34,002 nt of DNA from CAZJHM01 sp964545925 (GTDB lineage Archaea > Iainarchaeota > Iainarchaeia > Iainarchaeales > CAZJHM01): the NCBI GenBank assembly GCA_964545925.1, contig CAZJHM010000005.1, positions 1 through 34,002 of the forward strand, read 5' to 3'. The notes under the pieces were generated by a model. It did no database searches and had not been told where the DNA came from. It saw only the letters and a list, made by a program, of their open reading frames with translations. Numbering within the stretch: the first letter of the stretch is position 1; each line of letters begins with the position of its first letter. Shown here in pieces: positions 24,541-32,117 of this stretch. Both the position numbers and the translations under genes were made by a program.

Positions 24541-25720
24541 AATGCTCTCTCTTTCCGACTTCAATTTTTCTTTTCAAAATATAAAAAGAAGAAAACTTAG
24601 AACAATATTAACAGTCTTAGGAATAATCTTAGGAATTTTCTTAGTTTCTTCACTTCTTTTTTTAGGAGCAGGTGTAAAAGAAGGAATAAAAGAACAATTC
24701 AATACTTTTGGAAAAAATACAATTTCAATAAATGCAGGTTCCTCTTATACAGAATCAACAGTTGCTGATGTTTTTTCAGACCAAGACATAGAAGACATAA
24801 CAGCTTTGAAATCTGTGAAAAAAGCAATAGGTTTTTATGAAGGAGTTTTAGTTTTCAAATGGAGAGAAGAAGAACAATCTGCATTTATCATAGGTTTTGA
24901 TTCTGAATTCTCAGAATTCTTACAAGAAATGAAATTAATAGATTTAAAAGAAGGAAGACTTTTAAGAAAAGGAGATATATGTAATGTAATTGTTTCTGAA
25001 CAATTTGCTCAGAATGCTTTTTCAAAAGAACTAAAAGTAAATTCAACAATCAACACAATAAATAAATCTATGCAAATAGTAGGTATAACAAGACTTCCAG
25101 CAATCTACACAACAATTGGAATGACAGGAATAATTTACACTTCAAAAGAATGTGCAAAACAATTTGGAATAGATACTCCTGTAGAATTATATGTAGAGGC
25201 AGTTTCAGAATTTGAAGTAGATAGAGCAATAGATGAAATAGACAAACTTCTTTATAAAAATCACAATAATACAGAAGATTACATAATAACTTCAACAGCA
25301 AATGCTTTGGAAATGACAGATTCAATCATCTCAATAGTTGAAATAGTTATCTTAGCAATTGCAGCAATTTCTTTAGTTGTTGGAGGAGTAGTTGTCTCAA
25401 ACACAATGTATATGACAACTATGGAAAGAACAAAAGAAATAGGAACAATGAAAGCAATCGGAGCAACAAAAAAGAAAATTCTTTTCATAATTGTCTCTGA
25501 ATCAGCAATCCTAGGATTAATAGGAGGAAGTTTAGGAATTCTTTTAGGACTTTTTGTTTTTTATTTAGCAACTCTTCTTTACCCTCTTTCTTTCACAGTT
25601 AGTTTCTTCACAATTTTCTTAATCTTAGCCTTCTCAGTTTTCCTAGGTGCAGTTTCAGGTTATCTTCCTGCCAAAAAAGCCTCAGAAATGGATGCAGTAG
25701 AAGCTCTTCACTACGAATAA
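24533..25720 (+). CDS. MacB/FtsX-type ABC transporter permease
   Basis: This 395-residue permease has the MacB layout. The first membrane helix (about 22-45) follows the basic NIKRRKLRTILTVLGI motif. A large extracellular periplasmic-core-like domain (about 50-265) comes next, then three C-terminal helices with the FtsX signature TMERTKEIGTMKAIGATKKKILFI. The PAKKASEMDAVEALHYE end is typical. It would couple to a LolD/MacB ATPase, which is not encoded next to it. The upstream partner is the CARDB-like protein, reminiscent of a tripartite surface complex. Confidence 0.9.
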   Translation: MSKMLSLSDFNFSFQNIKRRKLRTILTVLGIILGIFLVSSLLFLGAGVKEGIKEQFNTFGKNTISINAGSSYTESTVADVFSDQDIEDITALKSVKKAIGFYEGVLVFKWREEEQSAFIIGFDSEFSEFLQEMKLIDLKEGRLLRKGDICNVIVSEQFAQNAFSKELKVNSTINTINKSMQIVGITRLPAIYTTIGMTGIIYTSKECAKQFGIDTPVELYVEAVSEFEVDRAIDEIDKLLYKNHNNTEDYIITSTANALEMTDSIISIVEIVILAIAAISLVVGGVVVSNTMYMTTMERTKEIGTMKAIGATKKKILFIIVSESAILGLIGGSLGILLGLFVFYLATLLYPLSFTVSFFTIFLILAFSVFLGAVSGYLPAKKASEMDAVEALHYE

Positions 25721-25770
25721 TTTCTTTTTAAACAAACAGGCAATTAACGAATCATTTTCCTTTAAAAACA

Positions 25771-25800
25771 CTTTGATGCCTATCTTTTTTAGGCTCAAAG
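25771..25800 (+). promoter_or_regulatory. Imperfect inverted repeat (11 bp arms, 1-base bulge)
   Basis: The arms are CTTTGA-T-GCCTA and TAGGC-TCAAAG, enclosing a T-rich loop of seven bases. It lies 51 bases after the permease stop and 10 bases before the zinc-ribbon ATG. TTTAAAAA at 25761-25768 is the nearest upstream box, so the repeat could span the transcription start (operator), or sit in the leader if transcription begins further upstream. Confidence 0.6.
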
Positions 25801-25809
25801 GGATTTTAT

Positions 25810-25953
25810 ATGAAGAAAATATCATGCATTCAGTGTGGTGTGGAAATACCTCTGGACATAGAAGACATAGAAAGGAAAAAAGTCAAATGCCCATCTTGTA
25901 AGTCCAATTTAAAGCTAATTAAGGAACAAGGCGGATTTCTTTTAGATATCTAA
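25810..25953 (+). CDS. Small zinc-ribbon protein, 47 aa
   Basis: The protein reads KKISCIQCGVEIPLDIED at the start and KVKCPSCKSNL in the middle. It has a CxxC-x17-CxxC zinc ribbon and a short GGFLLDI tail. No longer frame exists. It lies between the permease and the proteasome alpha gene, has an AAGGGA sequence just upstream, and is preceded by a strong inverted repeat. Small zinc ribbons of this type often belong to transcription or translation factors or are free-standing modules; nothing specific can be assigned. Confidence 0.7.
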   Translation: MKKISCIQCGVEIPLDIEDIERKKVKCPSCKSNLKLIKEQGGFLLDI

Positions 25954-25956
25954 ATC

Positions 25957-25965
25957 TTTATATAT
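25957..25965 (+). promoter_or_regulatory. TATA box of the proteasome/exosome operon
   Basis: TTTATATAT is centred 26 nt before the psmA ATG at 25987. It is the strongest TATA match in the window and the only one before the run of genes to 29970. Confidence 0.65.
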
Positions 25966-25986
25966 CTTTTGCTGTATTTTTATCTT

Positions 25987-26703
25987 ATGTACCCAGCAAA
26001 AAGAAACGAGGCATATGACAGAGCAGCTACTATGTTTAGCCCAGATGGAAGACTCTACCAAGTGGAATATGCAAGTAAAATAGTTGAACAAGGAACTCTA
26101 GGAATAGGTTTAGTTTATGATAAAGGAGTAGTTTTAATAGCCCATAAAAAACCATCTTGGAAAATAATGGTGCCAAAAACAATAGAAAAACTTTTCAAAA
26201 TTGATGATTACACTGGTGCAATAAGCGCTGGTTTAATAGGTGATGCAAGAAGAATAGTAAGTTTTGCAAGAGAGGAAGCACAAAATAATAAGCAGATGTA
26301 TGACGAACAAATACAAATAGAGTATTTGGTAAAACAAATATCAAGTATAAAACAATATTATACTCAATATGCAGGTGTAAGACCTTTTGGAGTTAGTTTG
26401 ATTATAGGAGGATATGACAGCACAGGTCCAAGACTCTTTGAAACAGAACCAAGCGGAGCAATGGCAGAATACAAAGCAGCAGCTTTAGGAAAAAACAGCA
26501 AAGAAGCAATGTCTTTTTTAGATAAAAATTTCTCAGAAGGTTTAGCACAGCATGAAGCATTAGAATTTGGATTAAAAGCAATAAAAAAATCAGTTACTGA
26601 AAAAACAGATTTTGATATAAGTTATATAGATGCAGCATATATCTCAGTTGATACTCCTTTCACTCGTATTTCAGAGCAAGAACTGCAAAACTTGAAACTT
26701 TAA
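25987..26703 (+). CDS. psmA: 20S proteasome alpha subunit
   Basis: The alpha rings gate the proteasome core and bind regulatory ATPases. The start MYPAKRNEAYDRAATMFSP and GRLYQVEYASKI form the N-terminal gate and the conserved YD(R) and RLYQVEYA motifs. The core has the expected GVVLIAHKK, ISAGLIGDARRI, and PFGVSLIIGGYD strands. The ATG at 25987 is chosen over an in-frame ATG at 25969 because of the TATA spacing and family start. In the archaeal supercluster it precedes SBDS and the exosome genes, as here. No beta subunit lies in the window. Confidence 0.97.
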   Translation: MYPAKRNEAYDRAATMFSPDGRLYQVEYASKIVEQGTLGIGLVYDKGVVLIAHKKPSWKIMVPKTIEKLFKIDDYTGAISAGLIGDARRIVSFAREEAQNNKQMYDEQIQIEYLVKQISSIKQYYTQYAGVRPFGVSLIIGGYDSTGPRLFETEPSGAMAEYKAAALGKNSKEAMSFLDKNFSEGLAQHEALEFGLKAIKKSVTEKTDFDISYIDAAYISVDTPFTRISEQELQNLKL

Positions 26704-26713
26704 AGGTGCAGTT

Positions 26714-27406
26714 ATGGTAAAATTAGAAGATGCAGTTATAGCTAAATTGGAACATTCTGGCGAAACATTTGAAATCTTAGTAGACCCTTATCTTGCAAAT
26801 GATTTAAAGAAAGGAAACAAAGTTGATTTTTCATCTCTCTTAGCAGCAGAAGATATTTTCAAAGATGCAAAATCAGGAGAATTACAAGCACAAGAAGCAA
26901 TAAAAAAATCATTCCCAAATATGTCTTTCAATCAAATAGTTGAAAAAATAATAGAAAAAGGAAGAGTTCAATTAACAACCCAACAAAAACATGAAATGCA
27001 GGAAGCAAAAAGAAAAGAAATAATTCACTTGATTTCAAGAAACACATACAATCCTCAGACAAAAACTCCTCATCCTCCTCAAAGAATAGAAACAGCAATG
27101 CAAGAAGCAAAAGTGCAAATAGATGTTTTCAAATCAGCAGAAGAACAATTACCAGAAATAATCCAAAAACTAAAACCTTTAATTCCAATTTCAATTGAAA
27201 CATTGGAAGTTGCAGTTAAAATCCCCCCTTTATATGCTCCAAGAGCATTTTCATTTTTCCATAATTTCAAAATAAAAAAACAAGAATGGACAAACACTGG
27301 ACATCTCATACTTTTGTTTGAAATTCCAGCTGGATTAAAAACAGAATTAATAGGCTTGGTAAATAAATTCACAAACTCTGAAGCCGATATTAAATTTCTA
27401 GATTAG
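26714..27406 (+). CDS. sdo1: Ribosome maturation protein SBDS (Sdo1)
   Basis: SBDS acts in the maturation of the large ribosomal subunit. The three domains are recognisable: the FYSH domain (VKLEDAVIAKLEHSGETFEILV and the DVF-like ASL AAEDIFKDAKSGE region), the central helical domain with KGRVQLTTQQKHEMQEAKRKEI and RNTYNPQTKTPHPPQRIE, and a C-terminal ferredoxin-like domain. Length is 230 residues. A GGTG site lies five bases upstream, and the gene is operon-internal between psmA and rrp4. Confidence 0.96.
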   Translation: MVKLEDAVIAKLEHSGETFEILVDPYLANDLKKGNKVDFSSLLAAEDIFKDAKSGELQAQEAIKKSFPNMSFNQIVEKIIEKGRVQLTTQQKHEMQEAKRKEIIHLISRNTYNPQTKTPHPPQRIETAMQEAKVQIDVFKSAEEQLPEIIQKLKPLIPISIETLEVAVKIPPLYAPRAFSFFHNFKIKKQEWTNTGHLILLFEIPAGLKTELIGLVNKFTNSEADIKFLD

Positions 27407-27414
27407 GTGATAAA

Positions 27415-28050
27415 ATGACAAGTGAAATAAAATCTTCAAAAAGAAAAATAGTAATTCCTGGTGAGCTTCTGACTCAGGAAAACAAAAGAACAGGAGCAAA
27501 CATATTCAAGGAAAATGGAACAATTTTTTCTTCTGTATTTGGAGTATATTACCCAGATTCAGAAATTGTTTCTGTTGTTCCTTTAAACGGACATTATCTC
27601 CCAAGAGTAGGAGATGCAGTTATAGGGATAGTTGTAGATGAAACCTACAATGGATATGAAATAGACATAGGCACATCAACAAATCCTTTCATAATGAAGG
27701 AAAGAATTAGAGGATATCTAAAACATCATGATTTTGTTTTAGCATCAATTGAAAGAGTAGATGAAGTAAATGACATAGATTTAAGAATAATGAGAACTCT
27801 TCATACAGGAAATCTTCTAACTTTCACACCTGTAAAAGCTCCACGCTTTATAGGAAAAAATAATTCAATGATAGACACTATAAAAAAATACACAGCTTCC
27901 CAAATTTACTTGGGAATGAATGGAAGAATATGGGCAAAAGAAGGAAACATAGAACTTCTAAAAAAAGCAATCTCTTTAATTGAAGAAGAAGCCCATAAAC
28001 CACATCTAACAACAAAAGTTGAAGAAATGCTTAAAGGTGATAAAAAATGA
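27415..28050 (+). CDS. rrp4: Exosome subunit Rrp4
   Basis: Rrp4 is the RNA-binding cap protein of the archaeal exosome. It has an N-terminal domain (IVIPGELLTQ), an S1 domain (VGDAVIGIVVDETYNGYEIDIG) and a KH domain with RFIGKNNSMIDTIKKYT. GGTGA ends four bases before the ATG. The stop overlaps the rrp41 start (ATGA), as in many archaeal exosome operons. Confidence 0.97.
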   Translation: MTSEIKSSKRKIVIPGELLTQENKRTGANIFKENGTIFSSVFGVYYPDSEIVSVVPLNGHYLPRVGDAVIGIVVDETYNGYEIDIGTSTNPFIMKERIRGYLKHHDFVLASIERVDEVNDIDLRIMRTLHTGNLLTFTPVKAPRFIGKNNSMIDTIKKYTASQIYLGMNGRIWAKEGNIELLKKAISLIEEEAHKPHLTTKVEEMLKGDKK

Positions 28051-28754
28051 GACCAGATAAAAGAAAAACAGATGAACTTCGCCCAATAAAAATACAAGCA
28101 GGAGTTCTAAGCAGAGCAGATGGTTCAGCTTATATAGAATGGGGACAAAACAAAGCTTTAGTGGCTGTTTATGGTCCAAGAGAGGCATTGCCTAAACACA
28201 CACAAAATCCTTTCAAGGCAAACATAAATTACCATTATAGAATGGCAAGCTTTTCAGTTCCAGACAGAAAAAATCCAAGACCAGGAAGAAGAGAAATGGA
28301 AATATCAAAAGTTAGTCAAGAAGCTTTGGAAAAAGCAGTCTTTACAGAAAGATTTCCAAACTCAAAAATAGACATTTATGTCCATTTCTTTGATATGAAT
28401 GCAGGCTCCCGCGTTACAGCTTTAACAGCAGCAAGTGTTGCTTTAGCAAATGCTGGAATCCCAATGAGAGATTTAGTCTCAGCTGTAAGTGTTGGAAGAG
28501 CAAACAAAGAACTCATAGTTGATTTAACAAAAGAAGAAGAAGATGCAGAAGATGCAGTTGATATCCCAATTGCAATGCTTCCTCGCTCAGGAGAGATAGT
28601 TCTCTTGCAAATGGATGGAGTCTTTGAAAAAAAAGAACTTGAAAAAGCCATAGAACTAGCAAAAAAACCAATACAAAGAATATATGAGATTCAGAAAGAA
28701 GCTCTAAAAAATTCATGCAATGCAAACATAGAAGGTGAAGTAGATGAACAATAA
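28047..28754 (+). CDS. rrp41: Exosome subunit Rrp41 (catalytic RNase PH domain)
   Basis: Rrp41 supplies the phosphorolytic active sites of the exosome hexamer. Visible marks are RPDKRKTDELRPIKI, the SAYIEWGQNKALVAVYGP strand, the basic substrate-binding region KNPRPGRREME, and the acidic LTKEEEDAEDAVDIPIAML with the metal/catalytic Asp residues. Length (235 aa) is typical. It overlaps rrp42 by 11 bases. Confidence 0.97.
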   Translation: MRPDKRKTDELRPIKIQAGVLSRADGSAYIEWGQNKALVAVYGPREALPKHTQNPFKANINYHYRMASFSVPDRKNPRPGRREMEISKVSQEALEKAVFTERFPNSKIDIYVHFFDMNAGSRVTALTAASVALANAGIPMRDLVSAVSVGRANKELIVDLTKEEEDAEDAVDIPIAMLPRSGEIVLLQMDGVFEKKELEKAIELAKKPIQRIYEIQKEALKNSCNANIEGEVDEQ

Positions 28755-29538
28755 AGATATACTTTTACAGATTGAAGGAGAAAAAGCAAAAAAACTTTTA
28801 TTAGAAGGAAAGCGCTCCGACAATCGCGGTTTGACTGACTTCAGAAATATAGAAATAAAAACTGGAATCTTCAAAAATGCAGAAGGTTCAGCAATAGTCC
28901 GTATAGGAAAAACCGAAGTTTATGCTGGAGTTAAAATGCAAACAGGAGAGCCTTATCCTGATAATCCAGATGAAGGAACAATCTCAATAGGTGCAGAATT
29001 AAATCCAATTGCATCTCCAACATTTGAATTTGGACCACCAAATGCAAATGAAACTGAACTTGCAAGAATAATTGATCGTCCAATAAGAGAATCAAAAACT
29101 TTGGATTTCAAAAAAATGTGCATAAAAAAAGGCGAGTTAGTATGGATAGCCTATCTTGATTTCTATATTGTAAATGATGATGGAAACATGATAGATGCAT
29201 CAGCTTTGGCAGCTTTAGCAGCCCTCTTAAACACAAAACTTCCAAAATTAGACAAGGAAAACAAAATAATAAAAGGAGAATATTCAGGAAAACTTCCTCT
29301 TTCTTCTAAACCACTTTTAGTGACAATAAGAAAAACAGGAACAACTCTTTTTATGGATCCTTCTTTGGAAGAAGAAGAAGCTGTTGATGCTCGTTTAAGC
29401 ATAGGAGTCTTTGACGGTAAATTATCTGCTCTCCAAAAAGGACTTGCAGGCTCTTTTACCCAAGAAGAAATTCTAAAGGCAGTGGATATGGCTTTATCCA
29501 AATCAAAGGAACTTTTAAAATACTTGCCTAAGGAGTGA
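28744..29538 (+). CDS. rrp42: Exosome subunit Rrp42 (non-catalytic RNase PH domain)
   Basis: Rrp42 pairs with Rrp41 in the hexamer and lacks its own catalytic set but is needed for RNA positioning. It begins with an extra helix, then GKRSDNRGLTDFRNIEIK and SAIVRIGKTEVYAGVK, and the ELARIIDRPIRESK segment. GGTGA lies five bases upstream of the ATG. The order Rrp4-Rrp41-Rrp42 is the standard archaeal one. The stop TGA is part of the ribosome-binding site of eL43. Confidence 0.97.
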   Translation: MNNKDILLQIEGEKAKKLLLEGKRSDNRGLTDFRNIEIKTGIFKNAEGSAIVRIGKTEVYAGVKMQTGEPYPDNPDEGTISIGAELNPIASPTFEFGPPNANETELARIIDRPIRESKTLDFKKMCIKKGELVWIAYLDFYIVNDDGNMIDASALAALAALLNTKLPKLDKENKIIKGEYSGKLPLSSKPLLVTIRKTGTTLFMDPSLEEEEAVDARLSIGVFDGKLSALQKGLAGSFTQEEILKAVDMALSKSKELLKYLPKE

Positions 29539-29543
29539 TATAT

Positions 29544-29846
29544 ATGAGCAAAAAAACCAAGAGAGTAAAATCAGCAGGAAGATTTGGTTCCCGTTATGGT
29601 GTAGGAATTCGTAAAAGAATCCTTAAGATAGAAGAAAAACAAAAAGCAGAACATCTTTGTCCAAGTTGTAAAAAAGGATTATTGAAAAGAAAAGCTACAG
29701 GAATCTATCTATGCAATAAATGCAATTATAAATTAGCCGGAGGAGCATATACTCCTGAAACTTTAATTGGTAATGCAGTTAGAAAAATGGTATCACAAAA
29801 ATCTTTCTCTCTGCAAGAAATAGTGGAGGCTGATAAAGATGTATAA
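29544..29846 (+). CDS. rpl37ae: Ribosomal protein eL43 (L37Ae)
   Basis: This is a zinc-binding large-subunit protein. It reads MSKKTKRVKSAGRFGSRYG, then CPSC and CNKC zinc pairs separated by about 17 residues, and a KLAGGAYTPET segment. The ATG at 29544 is preferred over the ATG at 29535 because the start matches the family and GGAGTGA lies five bases upstream. Its stop overlaps rpo12. Confidence 0.95.
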   Translation: MSKKTKRVKSAGRFGSRYGVGIRKRILKIEEKQKAEHLCPSCKKGLLKRKATGIYLCNKCNYKLAGGAYTPETLIGNAVRKMVSQKSFSLQEIVEADKDV

Positions 29847-29970
29847 ATGCAGTAATTGCCAAGCTTGTTTTGAACTCTCCCAAAACGAAAGTGTTCGCTG
29901 TCCTTCTTGCGGTGGAAAAATACTCTACAAAATTCGCGGAACAATCGCCAAAGAAGTTGACACACTCTAA
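29839..29970 (+). CDS. rpo12: RNA polymerase subunit Rpo12 (P)
   Basis: This 43-residue zinc-ribbon subunit of RNA polymerase sits between the core subunits Rpo3 and Rpo2. It reads MYKCSNCQACFEL, then RCPSCGGKILYKIRGTIAKEV, matching the family's RCPxCGxxILYK motif. GGAGG lies nine bases upstream within eL43, and the start overlaps the eL43 stop by eight bases. It is too short for most gene finders. Its place between eL43 and Brix is the usual archaeal order. Confidence 0.93.
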   Translation: MYKCSNCQACFELSQNESVRCPSCGGKILYKIRGTIAKEVDTL

Positions 29971-29978
29971 AAAAATCC

Positions 29979-29989
29979 TTATTTATTTT
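29979..29989 (+). promoter_or_regulatory. TATA-like box of the Brix gene
   Basis: TTATTTATTTT is centred about 25 nt before the ATG at 30009. It suggests that a new transcript begins here inside the supercluster. Confidence 0.45.
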
Positions 29990-30008
29990 TTTCTCTTCTC
30001 TTTTTCTT

Positions 30009-30428
30009 ATGCTTATAACTATCTCTCGTAATTCCTCAAAACAAGAAAGAATATTTGCTCGTTCTCTTTCAAACCTTTTCTCTGCCCAATATATCTCCAG
30101 AGGAAATCATAATCTTTTTTCACTTGATTCTTTAGCTCAATCTCGCGCTCATGAAACAATATTAATTATCTCAAAAAACCACCTTTCTTTTTTTCAAGAC
30201 AAAGATTACAAATCTATTTTTTCCTATTTTCTTTTAGAAAATTCTCCAATCCGAGAGAAATTCCAAACAATCAAAGACAAATCCAAAGACAAATCTTTCT
30301 CTAAATTCTTTTCCTTTCAATCAGATGCAGAACTTTCTCTGGAAAAACAAAAAGACATCTTTTTCTTCAAACACAACAATTTAGTTTTACCTCTAAAATT
30401 CAAGGTGAAAAAATGTCTTATAAAATAA
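30009..30428 (+). CDS. Brix-domain ribosome biogenesis protein (Imp4-like)
   Basis: The archaeal Brix protein is an RNA-binding factor of rRNA maturation related to eukaryotic Imp4. The match is in the first half: MLITISRNSSKQERIFARSL, YISRGNHNLFSL, and SRAHETILIISKN. The C-terminal half is divergent and Lys/Phe-rich. At 139 residues it is shorter than most archaeal Brix proteins (about 160-180). Its position between rpo12 and pcc1 agrees with the conserved order. Confidence 0.82.
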   Translation: MLITISRNSSKQERIFARSLSNLFSAQYISRGNHNLFSLDSLAQSRAHETILIISKNHLSFFQDKDYKSIFSYFLLENSPIREKFQTIKDKSKDKSFSKFFSFQSDAELSLEKQKDIFFFKHNNLVLPLKFKVKKCLIK

Positions 30429-30616
30429 TTATTTTTCTCCAACAAAAAATAAATCCAGAAATCTTCTTAGAACTCTCCAAAAGAAAATACAATCGTTCAT
30501 CAATCAAAATCTCTCCAACCCGTATAACAATCCAAGCAAAAGACAAAACCGCTCTCCGAGCCTCAGTCTCCCCCCTTCTCCGCCAACTCAACCTTTATTA
30601 CAACTTAAAGTCTTAA
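30413..30616 (+). CDS. pcc1: KEOPS complex subunit Pcc1
   Basis: Pcc1 dimerises the KEOPS complex that makes the tRNA t6A modification. The 67-residue protein ends with ITIQAKDKTALRASVSPLLRQL, the family's conserved A-x-D-x-x-ALRAS-x-x-x-x-L region. It is a little short at the N-terminus, reading KIIIFLQQKINPEIF. GGTGA lies four bases upstream of the ATG, which overlaps Brix by 16 bases. The position before prefoldin beta is standard. Confidence 0.82.
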   Translation: MSYKIIIFLQQKINPEIFLELSKRKYNRSSIKISPTRITIQAKDKTALRASVSPLLRQLNLYYNLKS

Positions 30617-30631
30617 TTATTACTATTTCTT

Positions 30632-30682
30632 ACTAAATTAGTAGTATTTATACATGTTTTACAATACTATAAATATATGCAA
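30632..30682. repeat. Palindrome TACTAAATTAGTA and nearby hairpin
   Basis: The 13-base perfect palindrome TACTAAATTAGTA is followed closely by TAGTATT and AATACTA arms enclosing 14 bases. They lie in the 256-base gap between pcc1 and prefoldin beta, which is otherwise A/T-rich and without a clear gene. They could mark a regulatory site or a processed RNA end. Positions of the outer limits are approximate. Confidence 0.45.
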
Positions 30683-30761
30683 AACCAGAAAAACCAAACA
30701 ACTGGCAAAAATAAATAAAAAAGAATATTCTATTTTCAAGCTTTTAGAAGATAAAAAATAA
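30654..30761 (+). CDS. Possible 35-residue mini-ORF
   Basis: An open frame of 35 codons starts at an ATG within the hairpin. It encodes a basic peptide with TKQLAKINKKEYSIFKLLEDK. No clear ribosome-binding site or family was seen, and a chance open frame in A/T-rich DNA is quite possible. It is listed because it fills the largest gap and its composition is protein-like. Confidence 0.2.
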   Translation: MFYNTINICKTRKTKQLAKINKKEYSIFKLLEDKK

Positions 30762-30826
30762 GAAATTTAATTATTGATTTTAATCAAAAAGATTAGTTCT
30801 TAATCACTTTTCCCTAAAACCTAACC

Positions 30827-30835
30827 TTTTTAAAA
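30827..30835 (+). promoter_or_regulatory. TATA box of the prefoldin-DHH unit
   Basis: TTTTTAAAA is centred 42 nt before the pfdB ATG. This transcript should carry a leader of about 16 bases with GGTGA at 30864-30868, an exception to the leaderless pattern of first genes here. Confidence 0.5.
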
Positions 30836-30872
30836 CTTACAAACAATAATTTTCTATTCTAAAGGTGATACA

Positions 30873-31205
30873 ATGGAAGACAAACAACCAGATCAAAAAA
30901 AGATATATGAATTTGAGAACATGAGACAACAGCTTTTCTCAGTTTCACAACAAAAAAATCAATTCCAAACTCAAAAAGCTATTAATGAATCTGCATTAGG
31001 AGAATTGGAAAAAACAAAAGCAAAAGAAGTCTACAAAGCAGTAGGAAATATTTTAATTCTACAAGATAGAAAATTAGTTGAAAAAGAATTAAAAGAAAAG
31101 AATGAGTCTCTAGAACTTAGATTAAAAAGTTTCCAAAAACAAGAAGAAACATTGATAGAAAAATTAAACAAACTAAGAGCAGAATTAGAAGGTGAGAAGA
31201 AATAA
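30873..31205 (+). CDS. pfdB: Prefoldin beta subunit
   Basis: Prefoldin is a jellyfish-shaped hexameric chaperone that delivers unfolded proteins to the thermosome. The protein has the coiled-coil/hairpin/coiled-coil layout: a first helix from KKIYEFENMRQQLFSVSQQKNQ, the KAKEVYKAVGNILILQDRKL hairpin, and a second helix from KNESLELRLKSFQKQEETL. Length (110 aa) is typical. GGTGA lies four bases before the ATG. Its stop TAA overlaps the likely AUA start of the DHH gene. Confidence 0.93.
   Translation: MEDKQPDQKKIYEFENMRQQLFSVSQQKNQFQTQKAINESALGELEKTKAKEVYKAVGNILILQDRKLVEKELKEKNESLELRLKSFQKQEETLIEKLNKLRAELEGEKK
31191..31195 (+). promoter_or_regulatory. GGTGA ribosome-binding site before an AUA start
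   Basis: GGTGA ends six bases before the ATA at 31202, the same spacing as at the other operon-internal genes here. It is the main evidence that translation of the DHH gene begins at that codon. Confidence 0.6.
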
Positions 31206-32116
31206 AGCCTCTTTCTTTCTTTTATGGAAAGAAAGTCGCAATCTTAGCACATCCTTCAGCAGACTTAGATGCTGTTTGCTCCTCAGCAGCTTTCTATTTC
31301 TCTCTTTTTAATATCTCAGAACCTTTTCTTTATGCTGATTCTATTAACTATCAGTCCAAGCTTTTTGCAAAAGACATAGGAATTTCTTTTTCTGAAATTC
31401 TCCATCCTCATGAAGCAGCAATTGTTTTAGATTTTAATGACATAGAAAAATACAATCTAAATCCAGAAACAACTCTAATAATAGATCATCATCAACCTCT
31501 CCAATCTCACACAGAAGATGCAATAATAATCCCAGAAGCTCTTTCCACTTGCCAGTTGGTTTACAATTACCTAAAAGCAAACAATGCTCGTTTTTATCCC
31601 GAATCCTATAAATCTTTAGCTTTAGGAATTATAGCAGACACAGCTTGTTTCAAATCCTTAGATAAAGAAACTCTAAGAATCTTCCTAGAACTTTTGGAAA
31701 GAGTTGATTATTCTGAACTTCTTCCTTACATAAATGCAAAACCAATAGACAAAAAACTCTCAATTTTAAAATCTCTTTCAAACATAGAAATTTTCTCATC
31801 AAGCAAATTTGTTATCCTTTTCTTAAAAATAGGAGCCCATGAAGGAGCAGCAGCCTCTTTTTTAACAGAATTAGCAGACATCTGCTTCACAATCTCAGAA
31901 GACAAAGAGTTCTCAAGAATCTCAGCTCGTTCCTCACCTTCTTTTTCCCAAAAATCAAATCTTCATCTTTACAGGGATATCTTAGCTCATTTAGAAGGAA
32001 CAGGAAATGGACATAAACAAGCAGCTGGAATGCAAACAAAAGCATCTTATCTTCAAATCAAAGCTAATCTTTTAACAATTCTAGAAAAATCTCTTGGGCA
32101 AATCCAGAAACATTAG
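31202..32116 (+). CDS. DHH-family phosphoesterase (RecJ-like/nano-RNase type), probable AUA start
   Basis: This is a metal-dependent phosphoesterase of the DHH/DHHA1 type. The motifs are DLDAV (Asp21, Asp23), IVLDFND, IIDHHQP, GIIADTACF and the DHHA1 glycine motif GTGNGHKQAAG. The frame is open from just after a TGA at 31193 but has no ATG, GTG or TTG until 31556, which lies after the DHH motif. The only sensible start is ATA at 31202, behind GGTGA and overlapping the pfdB stop, giving 304 residues. The family is common next to prefoldin beta in archaea. A frameshift fusion with prefoldin or a sequencing error is the alternative. Confidence 0.85.
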   Translation: MKPLSFFYGKKVAILAHPSADLDAVCSSAAFYFSLFNISEPFLYADSINYQSKLFAKDIGISFSEILHPHEAAIVLDFNDIEKYNLNPETTLIIDHHQPLQSHTEDAIIIPEALSTCQLVYNYLKANNARFYPESYKSLALGIIADTACFKSLDKETLRIFLELLERVDYSELLPYINAKPIDKKLSILKSLSNIEIFSSSKFVILFLKIGAHEGAAASFLTELADICFTISEDKEFSRISARSSPSFSQKSNLHLYRDILAHLEGTGNGHKQAAGMQTKASYLQIKANLLTILEKSLGQIQKH

Positions 32117-32117
32117 T

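Noticed and set aside
31196..31210. Programmed -1 frameshift making a prefoldin-DHH fusion
   Set aside because: The site G-AAG-AAA does not allow good tandem re-pairing, prefoldin beta has its normal length, and a ribosome-binding site is present.
31556..32116. Shorter DHH protein starting at TTG 31556
   Set aside because: It would lack the DLDAV and DHH motifs, while the open frame upstream carries them intact.
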